Assembly (NCBI RefSeq): GCF_009674495.1
Contig: NZ_WKJN01000001.1
Location: forward strand, 124,001-188,000
Source of the DNA: Duganella alba
GTDB lineage: Bacteria > Pseudomonadota > Gammaproteobacteria > Burkholderiales > Burkholderiaceae_D
Length of the DNA stretch: 64,000 nucleotides
Direction: 5' to 3'
Shown: positions 10,347 to 20,566 of the stretch, in pieces
Layout: the number at the start of each line of letters is the position of its first letter
Position numbering within the stretch: the stretch's first letter is position 1
Made by a program: the position numbers and the translations under genes
Notes under the pieces: model-generated
What the model saw: only the letters and a program-made list of their open reading frames with translations
Told to the model about the DNA's origin: nothing
Database searches by the model: none

Positions 10347-11807
10347 TTAAGAAGAACAACTGACTTCAAGATGGCTGGCCCAATCAGGGGGCAGGGCGGC
10401 ATAGTGCTCGTGTTCGGGCTGTTCGTCGTAGGGGCGCTGCAACACTGTCAGCAGGCGCTCCACTTCGGAAAAGTCCTTATTTTGCGCCTTTTCGATGGCC
10501 ACTTGGGCCAGATAGTTTCGCAGCACGTATTTGGGGTTGACTTGATTCATCGCAAGCGCGCGCGCGGCGTCATCGCTTTGCTCCGCTTGCAGGCGCGCAC
10601 GGTAGCGTTCGGCCCAGGCGTCGAAAGCGGCGCGGTCGATGAACAGGTCGCGCAGCGCTTCATCGCCGCTGGCGTCGGCCGCGCGCAGACCGCTCAGGCG
10701 GCGGAAGAACAGCGTGAAATCCACGCCCGACAGCATGGCGAACATATCGTCCAGCAACGCGCGGTCGGTGTCGAAATGCTGGTCCAGCACTTGCAGGCCC
10801 AGCTTGGCGTGCAGCAGCTCGTCCAGCTTGGCGGCGAATTCCGGCTGGTAGACATCCAGCGCGGCTTGCGTTTCCTCGACTTCACCGATCAGCGGCAGCA
10901 GCGCCTGCGCCAGTGCGTAGCAATTCCAGTGGCCTACCTGCGGCTGGTTGGCGTAGGAATAGCGGCCCTGCTGGTCGGTGTGGTTGCAGATGTGGTTGGC
11001 GTCGAACGCTTCCATGAAGCCGTAAGGGCCGTAATCGAGCGTCAGGCCGAGGATGGACATATTGTCGGTGTTCATCACGCCATGCATGAAGCCGACCGCC
11101 TGCCAGTGCGCGATCATGTGCGCGGTGCGGCGCGTGACTTCCTCCAGCAGCGCGCGGTACGGATTCTCGGCCTGGCGCAGCGCCGGATAGAAGCGGTCGA
11201 TGACGTAGTCGGCCAGCAGTTTCAGCTCGTCGTTTTTCTGGCGGTAGTACCAGTGCTCGAAGGAGCCGAAGCGCACGAAGCTGGGCGCCATGCGCACCAC
11301 CACCGCCGAGGTTTCCACGGTTTCGCGCATCACGCCCTGGTCCGAACCGGCCACCGACAGCGCGCGCGAGGTCGGCACGCCCAGCGCATGCATCGCTTCC
11401 GAGCACAGGAATTCGCGGATCGACGAGCGCAGCACGGCGCGGCCGTCGCCCATGCGGGAGTAAGGCGTCAGGCCGGCGCCTTTCCATTGCAGCTCCAGCG
11501 GACCTTGCGCGGTCGGCACGTCGCCGAACAGGATGGCGCGGCCGTCGCCGAGCTGGCCGGCCCAGACGCCGAACTGGTGGCCGGAATACACGGCCGCCAG
11601 CGGCTGTGCGCGGTCAGGCACGGCGTTGCCGATCAGGATGTCGAGGCTCTCGGCCACCTCGGCCGGCGACAGCCCGAGCAACTGCGCTGCCGGCGTGCTG
11701 ATGCTCACCAGATAAGGCGAGGGCAGCGGTGTCGGCATCAACCGGGTGTAAAAGGCAGGCGGCAGGGACGCGAAAGAATTGTCCAGCGGCAGATTGGCGA
11801 CTGTAAT
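10347..11807 (-). CDS. selO: protein adenylyltransferase SelO (YdiU family), probable ATT start
   Basis: This pseudokinase-fold enzyme transfers AMP to proteins. Visible motifs are [51 protein letters not shown] and [13 protein letters not shown], which carry the nucleotide- and metal-binding residues. The C-terminus VSCSS places a cysteine where eukaryotic SelO has selenocysteine. No ATG, GTG or TTG lies near the family N-terminus. An in-frame ATT at 11805-11807 is preceded by GGAG six bases upstream and gives [13 protein letters not shown], 486 residues, close to the roughly 480 usual. The next ATG, at 11939, would add 44 residues unlike SelO and would fully overlap the start of the divergent ligase gene. 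A CTG a few codons upstream is a second possibility. Confidence 0.9.
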   Translation of the reverse strand: MTVANLPLDNSFASLPPAFYTRLMPTPLPSPYLVSISTPAAQLLGLSPAEVAESLDILIGNAVPDRAQPLAAVYSGHQFGVWAGQLGDGRAILFGDVPTAQGPLELQWKGAGLTPYSRMGDGRAVLRSSIREFLCSEAMHALGVPTSRALSVAGSDQGVMRETVETSAVVVRMAPSFVRFGSFEHWYYRQKNDELKLLADYVIDRFYPALRQAENPYRALLEEVTRRTAHMIAHWQAVGFMHGVMNTDNMSILGLTLDYGPYGFMEAFDANHICNHTDQQGRYSYANQPQVGHWNCYALAQALLPLIGEVEETQAALDVYQPEFAAKLDELLHAKLGLQVLDQHFDTDRALLDDMFAMLSGVDFTLFFRRLSGLRAADASGDEALRDLFIDRAAFDAWAERYRARLQAEQSDDAARALAMNQVNPKYVLRNYLAQVAIEKAQNKDFSEVERLLTVLQRPYDEQPEHEHYAALPPDWASHLEVSCSS

Positions 11808-11937
11808 GATGTACTCCAGGTTGACTGAGCCTTGGATTTTACCGCAGTGCGCGAATGCGGCAGTGCAGCATCGAAAACCATTGACGCTGGAGCGGCCAGC
11901 GCACGAAACTTTGCCTATAAAACAATCGGAGACGACC

Positions 11938-13584
<1,647 letters not shown>

Positions 13585-13607
13585 ACAGCCGTTGACGGCC
13601 TGAAATC

Positions 13608-13635
13608 ATCCCGGCCGCGCGCCGGGATTATTGTT
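13608..13635 (+). terminator. intrinsic terminator after the acyl-CoA ligase gene
   Basis: An eight-base stem (ATCCCGGC and its complement) with a five-base loop is followed by a T-rich tract (TATTGTTT). Confidence 0.7.
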
Positions 13636-13675
13636 TCTAACTATCAATATCGGAATTATTTCAGAAACAAATGGT

Positions 13676-13704
13676 TTGACCTCAAACGGCTTTGCCATTA
13701 CATT
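13676..13704 (+). promoter_or_regulatory. candidate sigma70 promoter for the chemoreceptor gene
   Basis: TTGACC and TACATT are separated by 17 bases. The predicted transcript would have a leader of about 120 bases, in which CGGCCAATCCA occurs twice (near 13735 and 13803). No clear flagellar sigma28 promoter was seen. Confidence 0.5.
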
Positions 13705-13829
13705 ATTGCCCTACAGCACTTTTTAATGGCCACCTCGGCCAATCCAGGCGCGTATCCCGGCAAGCACCAGCCCGGCGATAGTTATCTATTCGGCACGCTC
13801 CCGGCCAATCCAATAAGACGAGAAAAACT

Positions 13830-15440
13830 ATGTTCAATAGCATAACCATCCGCACGCGCCTGATCGCCACCATGTCCGTCATCGGCATCCTGATGCTGGT
13901 CCTCGGCGGCCTGAGCATCTTCGGCATGAATACCGTTAACTTCGCATTGAAAGACGTGTACTCCAACCAGATGGCGTCGACCATCGCCCTGGGCAACGCC
14001 AAGAACTTCCTGAACCGTTCGCGCTTCGTGATCGACCGCGGCGTGTTCCATCCGGAAGCGCCGGACCTGGAGAAAACCCTGGGCCGCGCCGAAGGGTTCA
14101 TCCAGGATTCCGACAAGGCCTGGAAAGAATACCTGGCCCTGCCGCTGGGCGACGATGAAAAGCTGCTGGCCAAGGATCTGGAAGGCAAGCGCGCCACCTA
14201 CGTGGGCGAACTGCGCTCGCTGATCTCCGCGCTGCGCGCGCAGGATCAGGACAAGATCGAAAACCTGTCGATGAAAACCCTGTCGGCGCAGTTCGGCATT
14301 TTCGACGCCGCCTCGGTCAAGCTGGAAGACTACCAGCTGACCTCGGCCAAGGACCACTACGAGCAGAGCCAGTCGTTCTTCTCCACCTTCACCAAGAGCT
14401 ACACCGTGGCGCTGGTGCTGGGTGCCGCGCTGATCATCTTCTCGGCCGTGCGCCTGCTGCGCGCCATCCTGCGTCCGCTGCAACACGCGCTGGGCCACTT
14501 CGACCAGATCGCCACCGGCAACCTGGCCAACCAGATCGACATTTCGCGCAACGATGAAATGGGCAAGCTGATGCAAGGCCTGCAGAAGATGCAGGACCAG
14601 ATGTCCAGCACCGTCAGCAGCATCCGCAGTGGCAGCAGCGCCATCGCCACCGCCAGCGCCGAGATCGCCTCCGGCAACCTGGACCTGTCGCGCCGCACCG
14701 AAAACCAGGCCGCCGCGCTGGAAGAAACCGCGTCGTCGCTGGAAGAGCTGACCTCGACCGTGCGCCAGAACGCCGACAACGCCCGCCAGGCCAATCAACT
14801 GGCGTTGAGTGCGCAGGACGTGGCCGGCAAGGGTGGTCAGCTGGTGTCGCAGGTGGTGGACACCATGGGCAACATCAACACCTCGTCGCGCAAGATCGCT
14901 GACATCATCGGCGTGATCGATGGTATCGCCTTCCAGACCAACATTCTGGCGCTGAACGCCGCCGTGGAAGCCGCCCGTGCCGGCGAGCAGGGCCGCGGCT
15001 TCGCCGTGGTCGCCACCGAAGTGCGCAACCTGGCGCAACGTTCGGCTGCCGCCGCCAAGGAAATCAAGGAACTGATTACCGAATCGGTGGAACAGGTCGA
15101 CGCCGGCAACCAGCTGGTCGACAAGGCCGGCGCGACGATGAATGACATCGTCAGCAGCGTCGAGCGCGTCACCAGCATCATGACCGAAATCATGGTCGCC
15201 GGCGAAGAGCAGAGCGAAGGCATCAACCAGATCAACCAGGCCATCGTGTCGATGGACGAAGTGACCCAGCAGAATGCCGCGCTGGTGGAAGAAGCGGCCG
15301 CCGCCGCCAACGCCATGCAGGAGCAGGCTGCCCAGCTGGAAGAAATGGTCAGCACCTTCAAGGTCGAGAGCGTTGCGACCAGCCGTCATGGCAACAACCG
15401 TCCGGCCCTGCGTCGTCCGGCGCTGGCCCTGGGCCAATAA
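13830..15440 (+). CDS. methyl-accepting chemotaxis protein, membrane type with 4HB-like sensor
   Basis: This is a 536-residue receptor. TM1 spans about residues 10-31. A periplasmic helical domain (about 32-185) of four-helix-bundle type with no recognisable binding motif follows, then TM2 (about 188-207), a HAMP domain (about 208-262) and the long cytoplasmic signalling hairpin. The hairpin tip, IIGVIDGIAFQTNILALN, continues with AAVEAARAGEQGRGFAVVA, the conserved CheA/CheW contact region. There is no C-terminal NWETF-like CheR/CheB tether. It is transcribed alone and ends 18 bases before a convergent small membrane protein gene. Confidence 0.95.
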   Translation: MFNSITIRTRLIATMSVIGILMLVLGGLSIFGMNTVNFALKDVYSNQMASTIALGNAKNFLNRSRFVIDRGVFHPEAPDLEKTLGRAEGFIQDSDKAWKEYLALPLGDDEKLLAKDLEGKRATYVGELRSLISALRAQDQDKIENLSMKTLSAQFGIFDAASVKLEDYQLTSAKDHYEQSQSFFSTFTKSYTVALVLGAALIIFSAVRLLRAILRPLQHALGHFDQIATGNLANQIDISRNDEMGKLMQGLQKMQDQMSSTVSSIRSGSSAIATASAEIASGNLDLSRRTENQAAALEETASSLEELTSTVRQNADNARQANQLALSAQDVAGKGGQLVSQVVDTMGNINTSSRKIADIIGVIDGIAFQTNILALNAAVEAARAGEQGRGFAVVATEVRNLAQRSAAAAKEIKELITESVEQVDAGNQLVDKAGATMNDIVSSVERVTSIMTEIMVAGEEQSEGINQINQAIVSMDEVTQQNAALVEEAAAAANAMQEQAAQLEEMVSTFKVESVATSRHGNNRPALRRPALALGQ

Positions 15441-15458
15441 GTATCGCGCCGCGCCCGG

Positions 15459-15755
15459 TTACCGCCGGGCTTTGCTGAAATGCACCGCCAGGTAGATGCC
15501 GAGCAGCAGCGCTCCGGCGATGGTCAGGCCGAATTCCGGCGACAGCGAGACCTGTACCGGATAGGCCGCAAGCAGCGAGAATCCGGCCAGCAGATTGGCG
15601 AATCCCCACAGTACATTGATCAGCGCGCTGGACAGGCCGACGCCGCGCGGTTTCGCAAACGGCGTCGGGAAGGCCTGGCCCTGCAAGCCCGCCGCCAGGT
15701 GGGGCAGGGCGTTGCACAGCAAGGCGCCGGTGAAGAAATGTGCGAATGCGTGCAT
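15459..15755 (-). CDS. small membrane protein of unknown function
   Basis: This is a 98-residue protein with three or four hydrophobic segments (about residues 4-24, 42-65 and 73-92) and the positive end KARR. I do not recognise the family. It starts nine bases after the MFS transporter gene on the same strand and shares its operon, so it may be an accessory to that exporter or simply a passenger. Confidence 0.65.
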   Translation of the reverse strand: MHAFAHFFTGALLCNALPHLAAGLQGQAFPTPFAKPRGVGLSSALINVLWGFANLLAGFSLLAAYPVQVSLSPEFGLTIAGALLLGIYLAVHFSKARR

Positions 15756-15764
15756 GGTGCCTCC

Positions 15765-17171
15765 TTATTTCTGCGTGCTTGTATGATGGGCCAGCGGTAG
15801 CTCGGGCAGCCAGAACAGCATCAGCAGTCCGAGCCCGACCATCACCGTGCCGACGCCAAAAATTTGGCCGATGGCATGGCGGTACAGCATGGCATTGGCG
15901 GCACTCGCCGCCTGGCCGTGCAGCTGCTGCGCCAGGATGGCGCCCGAGCCGGTCACGCCGACCAGGCCGCCCAGCGAACGGAAGAAGCCCAGCATGGCCG
16001 TGCCGACGCCGCGCCGCGTGGCGGGCAGGGCGTTCTGCACCGCCATCGTCATGTTGGGCATCACCAGGCCGAGGCCGGCGCCCAGCACGAAGATGGCAGG
16101 TTCCAGCACCAGGTAGCCGGCGTTGTTGAGAATGCCCCAGGCCAGCGCGCCGAAGGACAGCGTCGCCAGCGCCAGGCCCACCACCTGCGCCGGCTTGTAA
16201 CGGCCGGACTTGCCCAGGACACGGCCGTTCAGCGCCGACGAAATCACCAGTCCCACCATCATCGGCATGGTCAGCAGGCCCGAGTTGGCCGGACTGGCCC
16301 CCATCACCATCTGGAACAGCAGCGGGAAGAACACGCTCGAACCCATCATGCCGACGAAGGTCAGCGCCAGCACGACGCTGGCGACGTTGAACACGCGGTT
16401 GTCAAACAGGTCCGGCGGCAGCACCGGCTCCGGTACGCGGCGCACATGGAACAGCAACGCCACCGTCAACACCACGGCCAGCACGGCGGTGTAGAGGATT
16501 TCGTGCGAATTCCAGGCCCATTCGGTGCCGCCCAGCGCCAGTACCAGCAGCGCCGCCGTCACCGCGCCGGTCAGCAGCGCCGAGCCGAGGTAGTCGATCT
16601 TGTGCGCGTGGTGCGGCTTATCGTGCGGCATCGACTTGGCGATCACGTACAGGGCCACCGCGCCGACCGGCAGGTTGACGTAGAAAATCCAGTGCCACGA
16701 CAGCCAGTCGGTCAGCAGGCCGCCCAGCACCGGGCCCAGCACGCTGGTCAGCGCGTACACGGCGGCGATGCTGCCCTGGCGCTTGCCGCGTTCGGCCGGC
16801 GGCACCAGGTCGCCGATGACGATTTGCGCCAGCGGCATGAAGCCGCCCGCACCCAGCCCCTGGATCGCGCGGAAGGCGATCAGCTCGACCATGTTCTGCG
16901 CCAGCCCGCACAGGATGGAGCCGAGCAGGAAAATGATGATGGCCGCGTACAGCAGCAACTTGCGTCCGTACTGGTCACTGAGCTTGCCGTACAGCGGCAT
17001 GGTGGCGGTGGAGGCCAGCACATATGCCGTCACCACCCAGGACAGGTGCGACATGCCGCCCAGGTCGGAGACGATGCGCGGCAGCGCGGTGGCGACGATG
17101 CTCTGGTCGAGCGCCGCCAGGCCGATCATGATGACCAGGCCGATATAGATGTTACGGATGGAAGTCTTCAT
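15765..17171 (-). CDS. MFS drug/metabolite exporter, DHA2 (EmrB/QacA-like) family
   Basis: This is a 468-residue polytopic transporter of the drug:H+ antiporter-2 group. DQSIVATALPRIVSDLGG in TM1 is the DHA2 signature, GKLSDQYGRKLLL is MFS motif A in loop 2-3, AIQGLGAGGFMPL and ALTSVLGPVLGGLL (motif C) mark TM4-TM5, and DWLSWHWIFYVNLPVG is the classic loop before TM6. It overlaps the end of the marR gene by four bases (ATGA type) and is followed closely by a small membrane protein. A MarR-controlled DHA2 pump is a common multidrug or aromatic-compound efflux arrangement; the substrate is unknown. Confidence 0.93.
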   Translation of the reverse strand: MKTSIRNIYIGLVIMIGLAALDQSIVATALPRIVSDLGGMSHLSWVVTAYVLASTATMPLYGKLSDQYGRKLLLYAAIIIFLLGSILCGLAQNMVELIAFRAIQGLGAGGFMPLAQIVIGDLVPPAERGKRQGSIAAVYALTSVLGPVLGGLLTDWLSWHWIFYVNLPVGAVALYVIAKSMPHDKPHHAHKIDYLGSALLTGAVTAALLVLALGGTEWAWNSHEILYTAVLAVVLTVALLFHVRRVPEPVLPPDLFDNRVFNVASVVLALTFVGMMGSSVFFPLLFQMVMGASPANSGLLTMPMMVGLVISSALNGRVLGKSGRYKPAQVVGLALATLSFGALAWGILNNAGYLVLEPAIFVLGAGLGLVMPNMTMAVQNALPATRRGVGTAMLGFFRSLGGLVGVTGSGAILAQQLHGQAASAANAMLYRHAIGQIFGVGTVMVGLGLLMLFWLPELPLAHHTSTQK

Positions 17172-17611
17172 TCGCCGATCTCATTCAGGTAGACAAGTGC
17201 GTTGCGCAGCGCGGCCGCGCCTTCCGGCGGCAGCTGTGCCAGCTTGCGCGCCAGCCAGTCGCGGCGGCGCGCGCGCAGCTCTTGCAGCACCGTGTCGCCG
17301 TGCTCGGTCAGCAGCAGGCCGCTGCGGCGGCGGTCCTCGGGATCGGGCGCGTCGCGCTTGACCAGGTTGAGCGCTTCCAGCGCCTTGATATGGCCGCTCA
17401 TGGTCGGCCCGCGCAGCTTTTCCTGCCGCGCCAGGTCGGCCACGCCGATGCCGGGTTGCTGGCTGATGGTTGACAGCAGCATTTTCTGCTGCAGCGTCAG
17501 GCCGGCAGGATCGTTGTCGCTTTCCTGGCGCAAGCGCCGGAAGATGTGGTGCAGGGCGGTGCGCAACTCGTCTGCCAGTGCGATCGCCTGTGGTGAAATA
17601 TCGGTGGTCAT
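17168..17611 (-). CDS. MarR-family transcriptional regulator
   Basis: This is a 147-residue winged-helix repressor. LTLQQKMLLSTISQQPGIGVADLARQEKLR (in pieces) is the helix-turn-helix region, and DPEDRRRSGLLLTEHG is the wing. It is the first gene of the operon with the DHA2 exporter, overlapping it by four bases. A strong promoter and a perfect palindrome lie directly in front, so autoregulation with relief by an effector exported by the pump is the natural model. The ATG at 17611 is only about 10 bases after the palindrome. Confidence 0.93.
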   Translation of the reverse strand: MTTDISPQAIALADELRTALHHIFRRLRQESDNDPAGLTLQQKMLLSTISQQPGIGVADLARQEKLRGPTMSGHIKALEALNLVKRDAPDPEDRRRSGLLLTEHGDTVLQELRARRRDWLARKLAQLPPEGAAALRNALVYLNEIGE

Positions 17612-17620
17612 GGTTAGGAT

Positions 17621-17669
17621 GATAGGTAGGCTACCTATCTATCTTAATACCGCTTGGCCACAAATTCAA
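17621..17669 (-). promoter_or_regulatory. promoter and operator of the marR-MFS operon
   Basis: On the minus strand, TTGAAT (17664-17669) and TAAGAT (17641-17646) are exactly 17 bases apart. Immediately downstream, at the expected transcription start, lies a perfect inverted repeat of GATAGGTA and TACCTATC with a three-base centre (17621-17639). The geometry fits repression by the adjacent MarR protein. Confidence 0.75.
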
Positions 17670-17673
17670 GGCG

Positions 17674-17699
17674 AAAAAAAAGCCCGGCGAACCGGGCTT
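17674..17699 (-). terminator. intrinsic terminator after the DUF4197 gene
   Basis: The stem AAGCCCGG with its complement, loop of four, is followed on the minus strand by a run of eight T. It separates the DUF4197 gene from the marR promoter. Confidence 0.9.
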
Positions 17700-17713
17700 A
17701 GGAGAAAACCAAG

Positions 17714-18412
17714 TTATTTGAGCGCGCCGAAGACTTTTCCGATCAGCTTGCTGCCGGTGCCCAGCGGGTCGGCGCGGATGGCTTTTTCTTCCTCGGCGAT
17801 CATGGTGTACAGGCCGTCCAGCGCGCGCTGGGTGACGTAGCCTTCCACCGTGGCCTGGTCCTTGGCCAGCATGCCCATCTTCGGCGCCAGGCCCATGGCC
17901 GTGTTGTACTTGGTGGCCAGGCCCGACTTGTCGGTGACTTTCTTCACCACCGGCAGGAACTGCACCGCCAGCTTGTCCTGCGTCTTGGCGCGGAAGAAAT
18001 CGGTGACCGAGGTGTCGCCGCCGGTCAGGATATTCTTGGCATCGGTGATGCTCATCGACTTGACGGCGTCGATCAGCAGCGGCTTGGCCATCGGCACGGC
18101 GGACTCGGCGGCGTGGTTCATCTGTACCACCAGGTCATCGAGCTGCTGGCCCTTGCCGGTCATTTTCAGGATCGGACGCGCCTGCTCCAGGATCTTGGGC
18201 AGCGGAATGCGCACCTTGTCGTTGTTGAGGAAGCCGCCATCGGCGCCCAGCTTGGCCACGGCGGCGTTCGAGCCGGTTTCCAGCGCCGCCTTCAGGCCGC
18301 CGGACGCATCCTGGTTGCTGAGGTCGGACAGCGAAATCGCATAGGCGCTGGCGGCCAGCAGGCTCATCGGAATCAACAGGGCAATCGAACGGCGGGATAT
18401 CGGCATCGGCAT
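17714..18412 (-). CDS. DUF4197 domain protein, exported
   Basis: This is a 232-residue protein with a signal peptide (MPMPISRRSIALLIPMSLLA...AYA). The remainder fits the DUF4197 family: LSDLSNQDASGGLKAALE near the mature N-terminus, GFLNNDKVRIPLP, MNHAAESAVPMAKPL and ITDAKNILTGGDTSVTDFFR. No catalytic residues are known for the family; it is helical and probably periplasmic. The chosen start has GGAG ten bases upstream; longer in-frame extensions would run into the upstream cheW-like gene. It follows the chemotaxis block by 49 bases on the same strand, but nothing links the functions. Confidence 0.8.
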   Translation of the reverse strand: MPMPISRRSIALLIPMSLLAASAYAISLSDLSNQDASGGLKAALETGSNAAVAKLGADGGFLNNDKVRIPLPKILEQARPILKMTGKGQQLDDLVVQMNHAAESAVPMAKPLLIDAVKSMSITDAKNILTGGDTSVTDFFRAKTQDKLAVQFLPVVKKVTDKSGLATKYNTAMGLAPKMGMLAKDQATVEGYVTQRALDGLYTMIAEEEKAIRADPLGTGSKLIGKVFGALK

Positions 18413-18461
18413 GGTGGGGAAACTCCAGATTAGCAATACTGCTACTGTACTCCACCAGGCC

Positions 18462-19991
18462 TCATGCCGCCAGCGCCGGAATCTCCCTGGCCAGCCGTTC
18501 CAGCAGGCGGTCGCACTGGAACACGCTGAGGGTCTTCTGCGCGCCGTCCGCGCCGTCGATATTGATGACCTCATCCATTTCGCTGCGCGGATCGCCCTGC
18601 GAGTTTGGATTGCGCATCATCTTCGGCGCGCCGTAGCGGCGGCTGTCCTCGATGGTCATGATGTTTTCCACCGCGTCCACCATCAGCCCGAAGCATTCTT
18701 CGCCGCGTTCCACCACCAGGATCTTCGACTGCGAGGTGTCGGCCAGCGGCGCCATCTGGTACAGACTGCGCAGGTCGATCACCGTCACCATCTGCTGGCG
18801 CAGGTTCATCATGCCGCGCATGAAGGCGGGCAGGCCGGGTGGACGGGTGATCTCGCCGACCGACAGGTCGATGATCTCGCGCACCTGCTTGATCTCCACC
18901 GCATAGCTGTTTTCCAGCGCGAAGGTGATGTAGACCTGGCGCTGGCTGCGCCGCGCATCGCGCCGCTCGTTGCTGGCGATGATGGCCTCGTCCTTGGGAT
19001 ACAGGTTGGCGTGGCCGGTGCGCATTTCCTTGATTTCGCTGCTGGAGAAAATCTGCTGGTGATCGAGGAAGAAGATGTCGCCCAGGTCCGGCTTCGACAG
19101 GCAGCCGCCGAACATGCCGGCGCGCGCCTTGCTCAATAGCGGAATCGGCATGATCTCTTCACGGTAGAAATTGACGATGTTGTCGACCGAGTCGACCAGG
19201 AAGCCGATGGTGGCGTCGTCGATGCGCGCCACGATGATGCGCTGGTCTGGGCCGAAGGTCCGTTCGCCAGCCGGCGCATCGCCCGTTGCCGCATTCAGCA
19301 GCGTGGCAAAGTCCACCACCGCCACCGGCGCGCCGCGGAAGTTGATGCGTCCCAGGCAGAGGGCGCTGTTGAGCACCGAGGCCTGCAATTCCGGCACGCG
19401 GATAATCTCCTGGATCGCGCCCATCTCGAAGGCAAACGAGGAAATGCCGACATGGAAGCTGACGCACTGGCGCCGCTCGCCCTGATGGCGGCGCGTTGCC
19501 TTGTCGGCGGCCGATTGCAACGCCAGCACCTGCGGCACGTTCTCGATGCGTACCAGCGCATCGGGATCGAGGATCTGCACCAGCCGCGCGCCATGGTCGA
19601 GCATGATGGTGCCGGCCACCACGCCGCGCTTTTCGCCGTCGGTGTAGGTCAGCGTGCTGCGCTGCTCCGGCCGCACGCGCAGGATTTCGCCGGTGGCGTC
19701 GAACAGGATGCCGACCAGTACGCCTTCATAATCGAGAATCGCGATCTTGTCGGTGGGCTGCGCCGCGCGGGCGCCGGCGTCGAACACACGCGCCAGATTG
19801 ACCACCGGGATCACGCTGCCACGCAGCGTGAACACGCCTTCCAGGAAGCGGGGCGACAGCGGCAGCGCCGTTACCTTGGCCGGATAATTGACCACTTCGC
19901 GAAAGCAGCTGGCGGGCAGGGCGAATTCATCTTCGCCCAGTACGAAAGAGCCGAACAGTTCGGTGCCGGACGTCGCCGAGGCATCAGGCAT
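18462..19991 (-). CDS. triple CheW-domain chemotaxis coupling protein
   Basis: This is a 509-residue soluble protein made of three CheW-like domains in a row. The first (about 10-150) has FVLGEDEFALPASCFREVV and FTLRGSVIPVVNLARVF, the second (about 170-315) has QEIIRVPELQASVLN and INFRGAPVAVVDFATLL, and the third (about 350-495) has YAVEIKQVREIIDLS and MNLRQQMVTVIDLRSLY. CheW normally bridges receptors and CheA; a three-domain form could cross-link receptors in an array. The start at 19991 has GGGAG six bases upstream and overlaps the cheD end by eight bases. It is the last gene of a PAS receptor-cheR-cheD-cheW operon that lacks cheA, cheB and cheY. Confidence 0.92.
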   Translation of the reverse strand: MPDASATSGTELFGSFVLGEDEFALPASCFREVVNYPAKVTALPLSPRFLEGVFTLRGSVIPVVNLARVFDAGARAAQPTDKIAILDYEGVLVGILFDATGEILRVRPEQRSTLTYTDGEKRGVVAGTIMLDHGARLVQILDPDALVRIENVPQVLALQSAADKATRRHQGERRQCVSFHVGISSFAFEMGAIQEIIRVPELQASVLNSALCLGRINFRGAPVAVVDFATLLNAATGDAPAGERTFGPDQRIIVARIDDATIGFLVDSVDNIVNFYREEIMPIPLLSKARAGMFGGCLSKPDLGDIFFLDHQQIFSSSEIKEMRTGHANLYPKDEAIIASNERRDARRSQRQVYITFALENSYAVEIKQVREIIDLSVGEITRPPGLPAFMRGMMNLRQQMVTVIDLRSLYQMAPLADTSQSKILVVERGEECFGLMVDAVENIMTIEDSRRYGAPKMMRNPNSQGDPRSEMDEVINIDGADGAQKTLSVFQCDRLLERLAREIPALAA

Positions 19992-20556
19992 ATGCGGCTC
20001 CCTGGGTAGTGGTGACGATTTCCTGCACCGAGTAAGTGCAAGTGGCGCAATCAATGGTCATGGTGCGGCCGCACTTGCCGCCGATGCGGCAATAGGTGAC
20101 GTTCAGGCCGTGCTTGCGCAGGTGCTTGCGCGCGGCTTCGGCGTTTTGCTGGCCGATCTGCAGGCGGCTGGAGCAGCTGTTGAGCATGGTGGCGCCGCCG
20201 GCGACAACCACCTCGATGTCCGCATAGTCCGCCTCGGTCGCACCGATCAGGCGCAGCAGCGACGGCACGGCCTGATTGACATAGCGCGCGCCGAATTCAT
20301 CGGCCATCTGCGGGCATTCCGGCAGCAGGCAGTGGGCCAGCGCGCAGCGGCCGCGTTTCTTCCAGATCAGGCCGATGCCGACGCAGGAACCCAGCAGCGC
20401 TTGCAGCTGCTCAGTGCGGATGCCAAGCTTGAGCTGGCCCATCGCCACTTGCAATGGCGCGCGCGGGCCATTGTCGGTGCGCTCGCTGAAATCCGCCCAA
20501 TGCGGAGGCGCGACCGGGACCGGCTGCTGTAACGGGAGATTGAAGATCGCTTGCAT
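19984..20556 (-). CDS. cheD: chemoreceptor glutamine deamidase CheD
   Basis: This 190-residue protein deamidates (and may demethylate) receptor glutamates. The CheD signature is LLGSCVGIGLIWKKRGRC with the catalytic cysteine, ALAHCLLPE with the catalytic histidine, and VVAGGATML and GGKCGRTMTID near the C-terminus. Two extra cysteines near the end (DCATCTY) are less usual. It lies 10 bases after cheR and overlaps the triple-cheW gene, so the operon is tightly coupled. The start is ATG at 20556 (MQAIFNL). Confidence 0.92.
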   Translation of the reverse strand: MQAIFNLPLQQPVPVAPPHWADFSERTDNGPRAPLQVAMGQLKLGIRTEQLQALLGSCVGIGLIWKKRGRCALAHCLLPECPQMADEFGARYVNQAVPSLLRLIGATEADYADIEVVVAGGATMLNSCSSRLQIGQQNAEAARKHLRKHGLNVTYCRIGGKCGRTMTIDCATCTYSVQEIVTTTQGAAYA

Positions 20557-20566
20557 GGTACACCGC

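Noticed and set aside
11779..11937. N-terminal extension of the acyl-CoA ligase
   Set aside because: The frame is open, but the extra 53 residues do not look like the family and overlap selO; ATG 11938 has a good ribosome site.
13705..13829. Possible riboswitch in the chemoreceptor leader
   Set aside because: No match to the conserved core of a cyclic-di-GMP or other known riboswitch could be found; only a short direct repeat is present.
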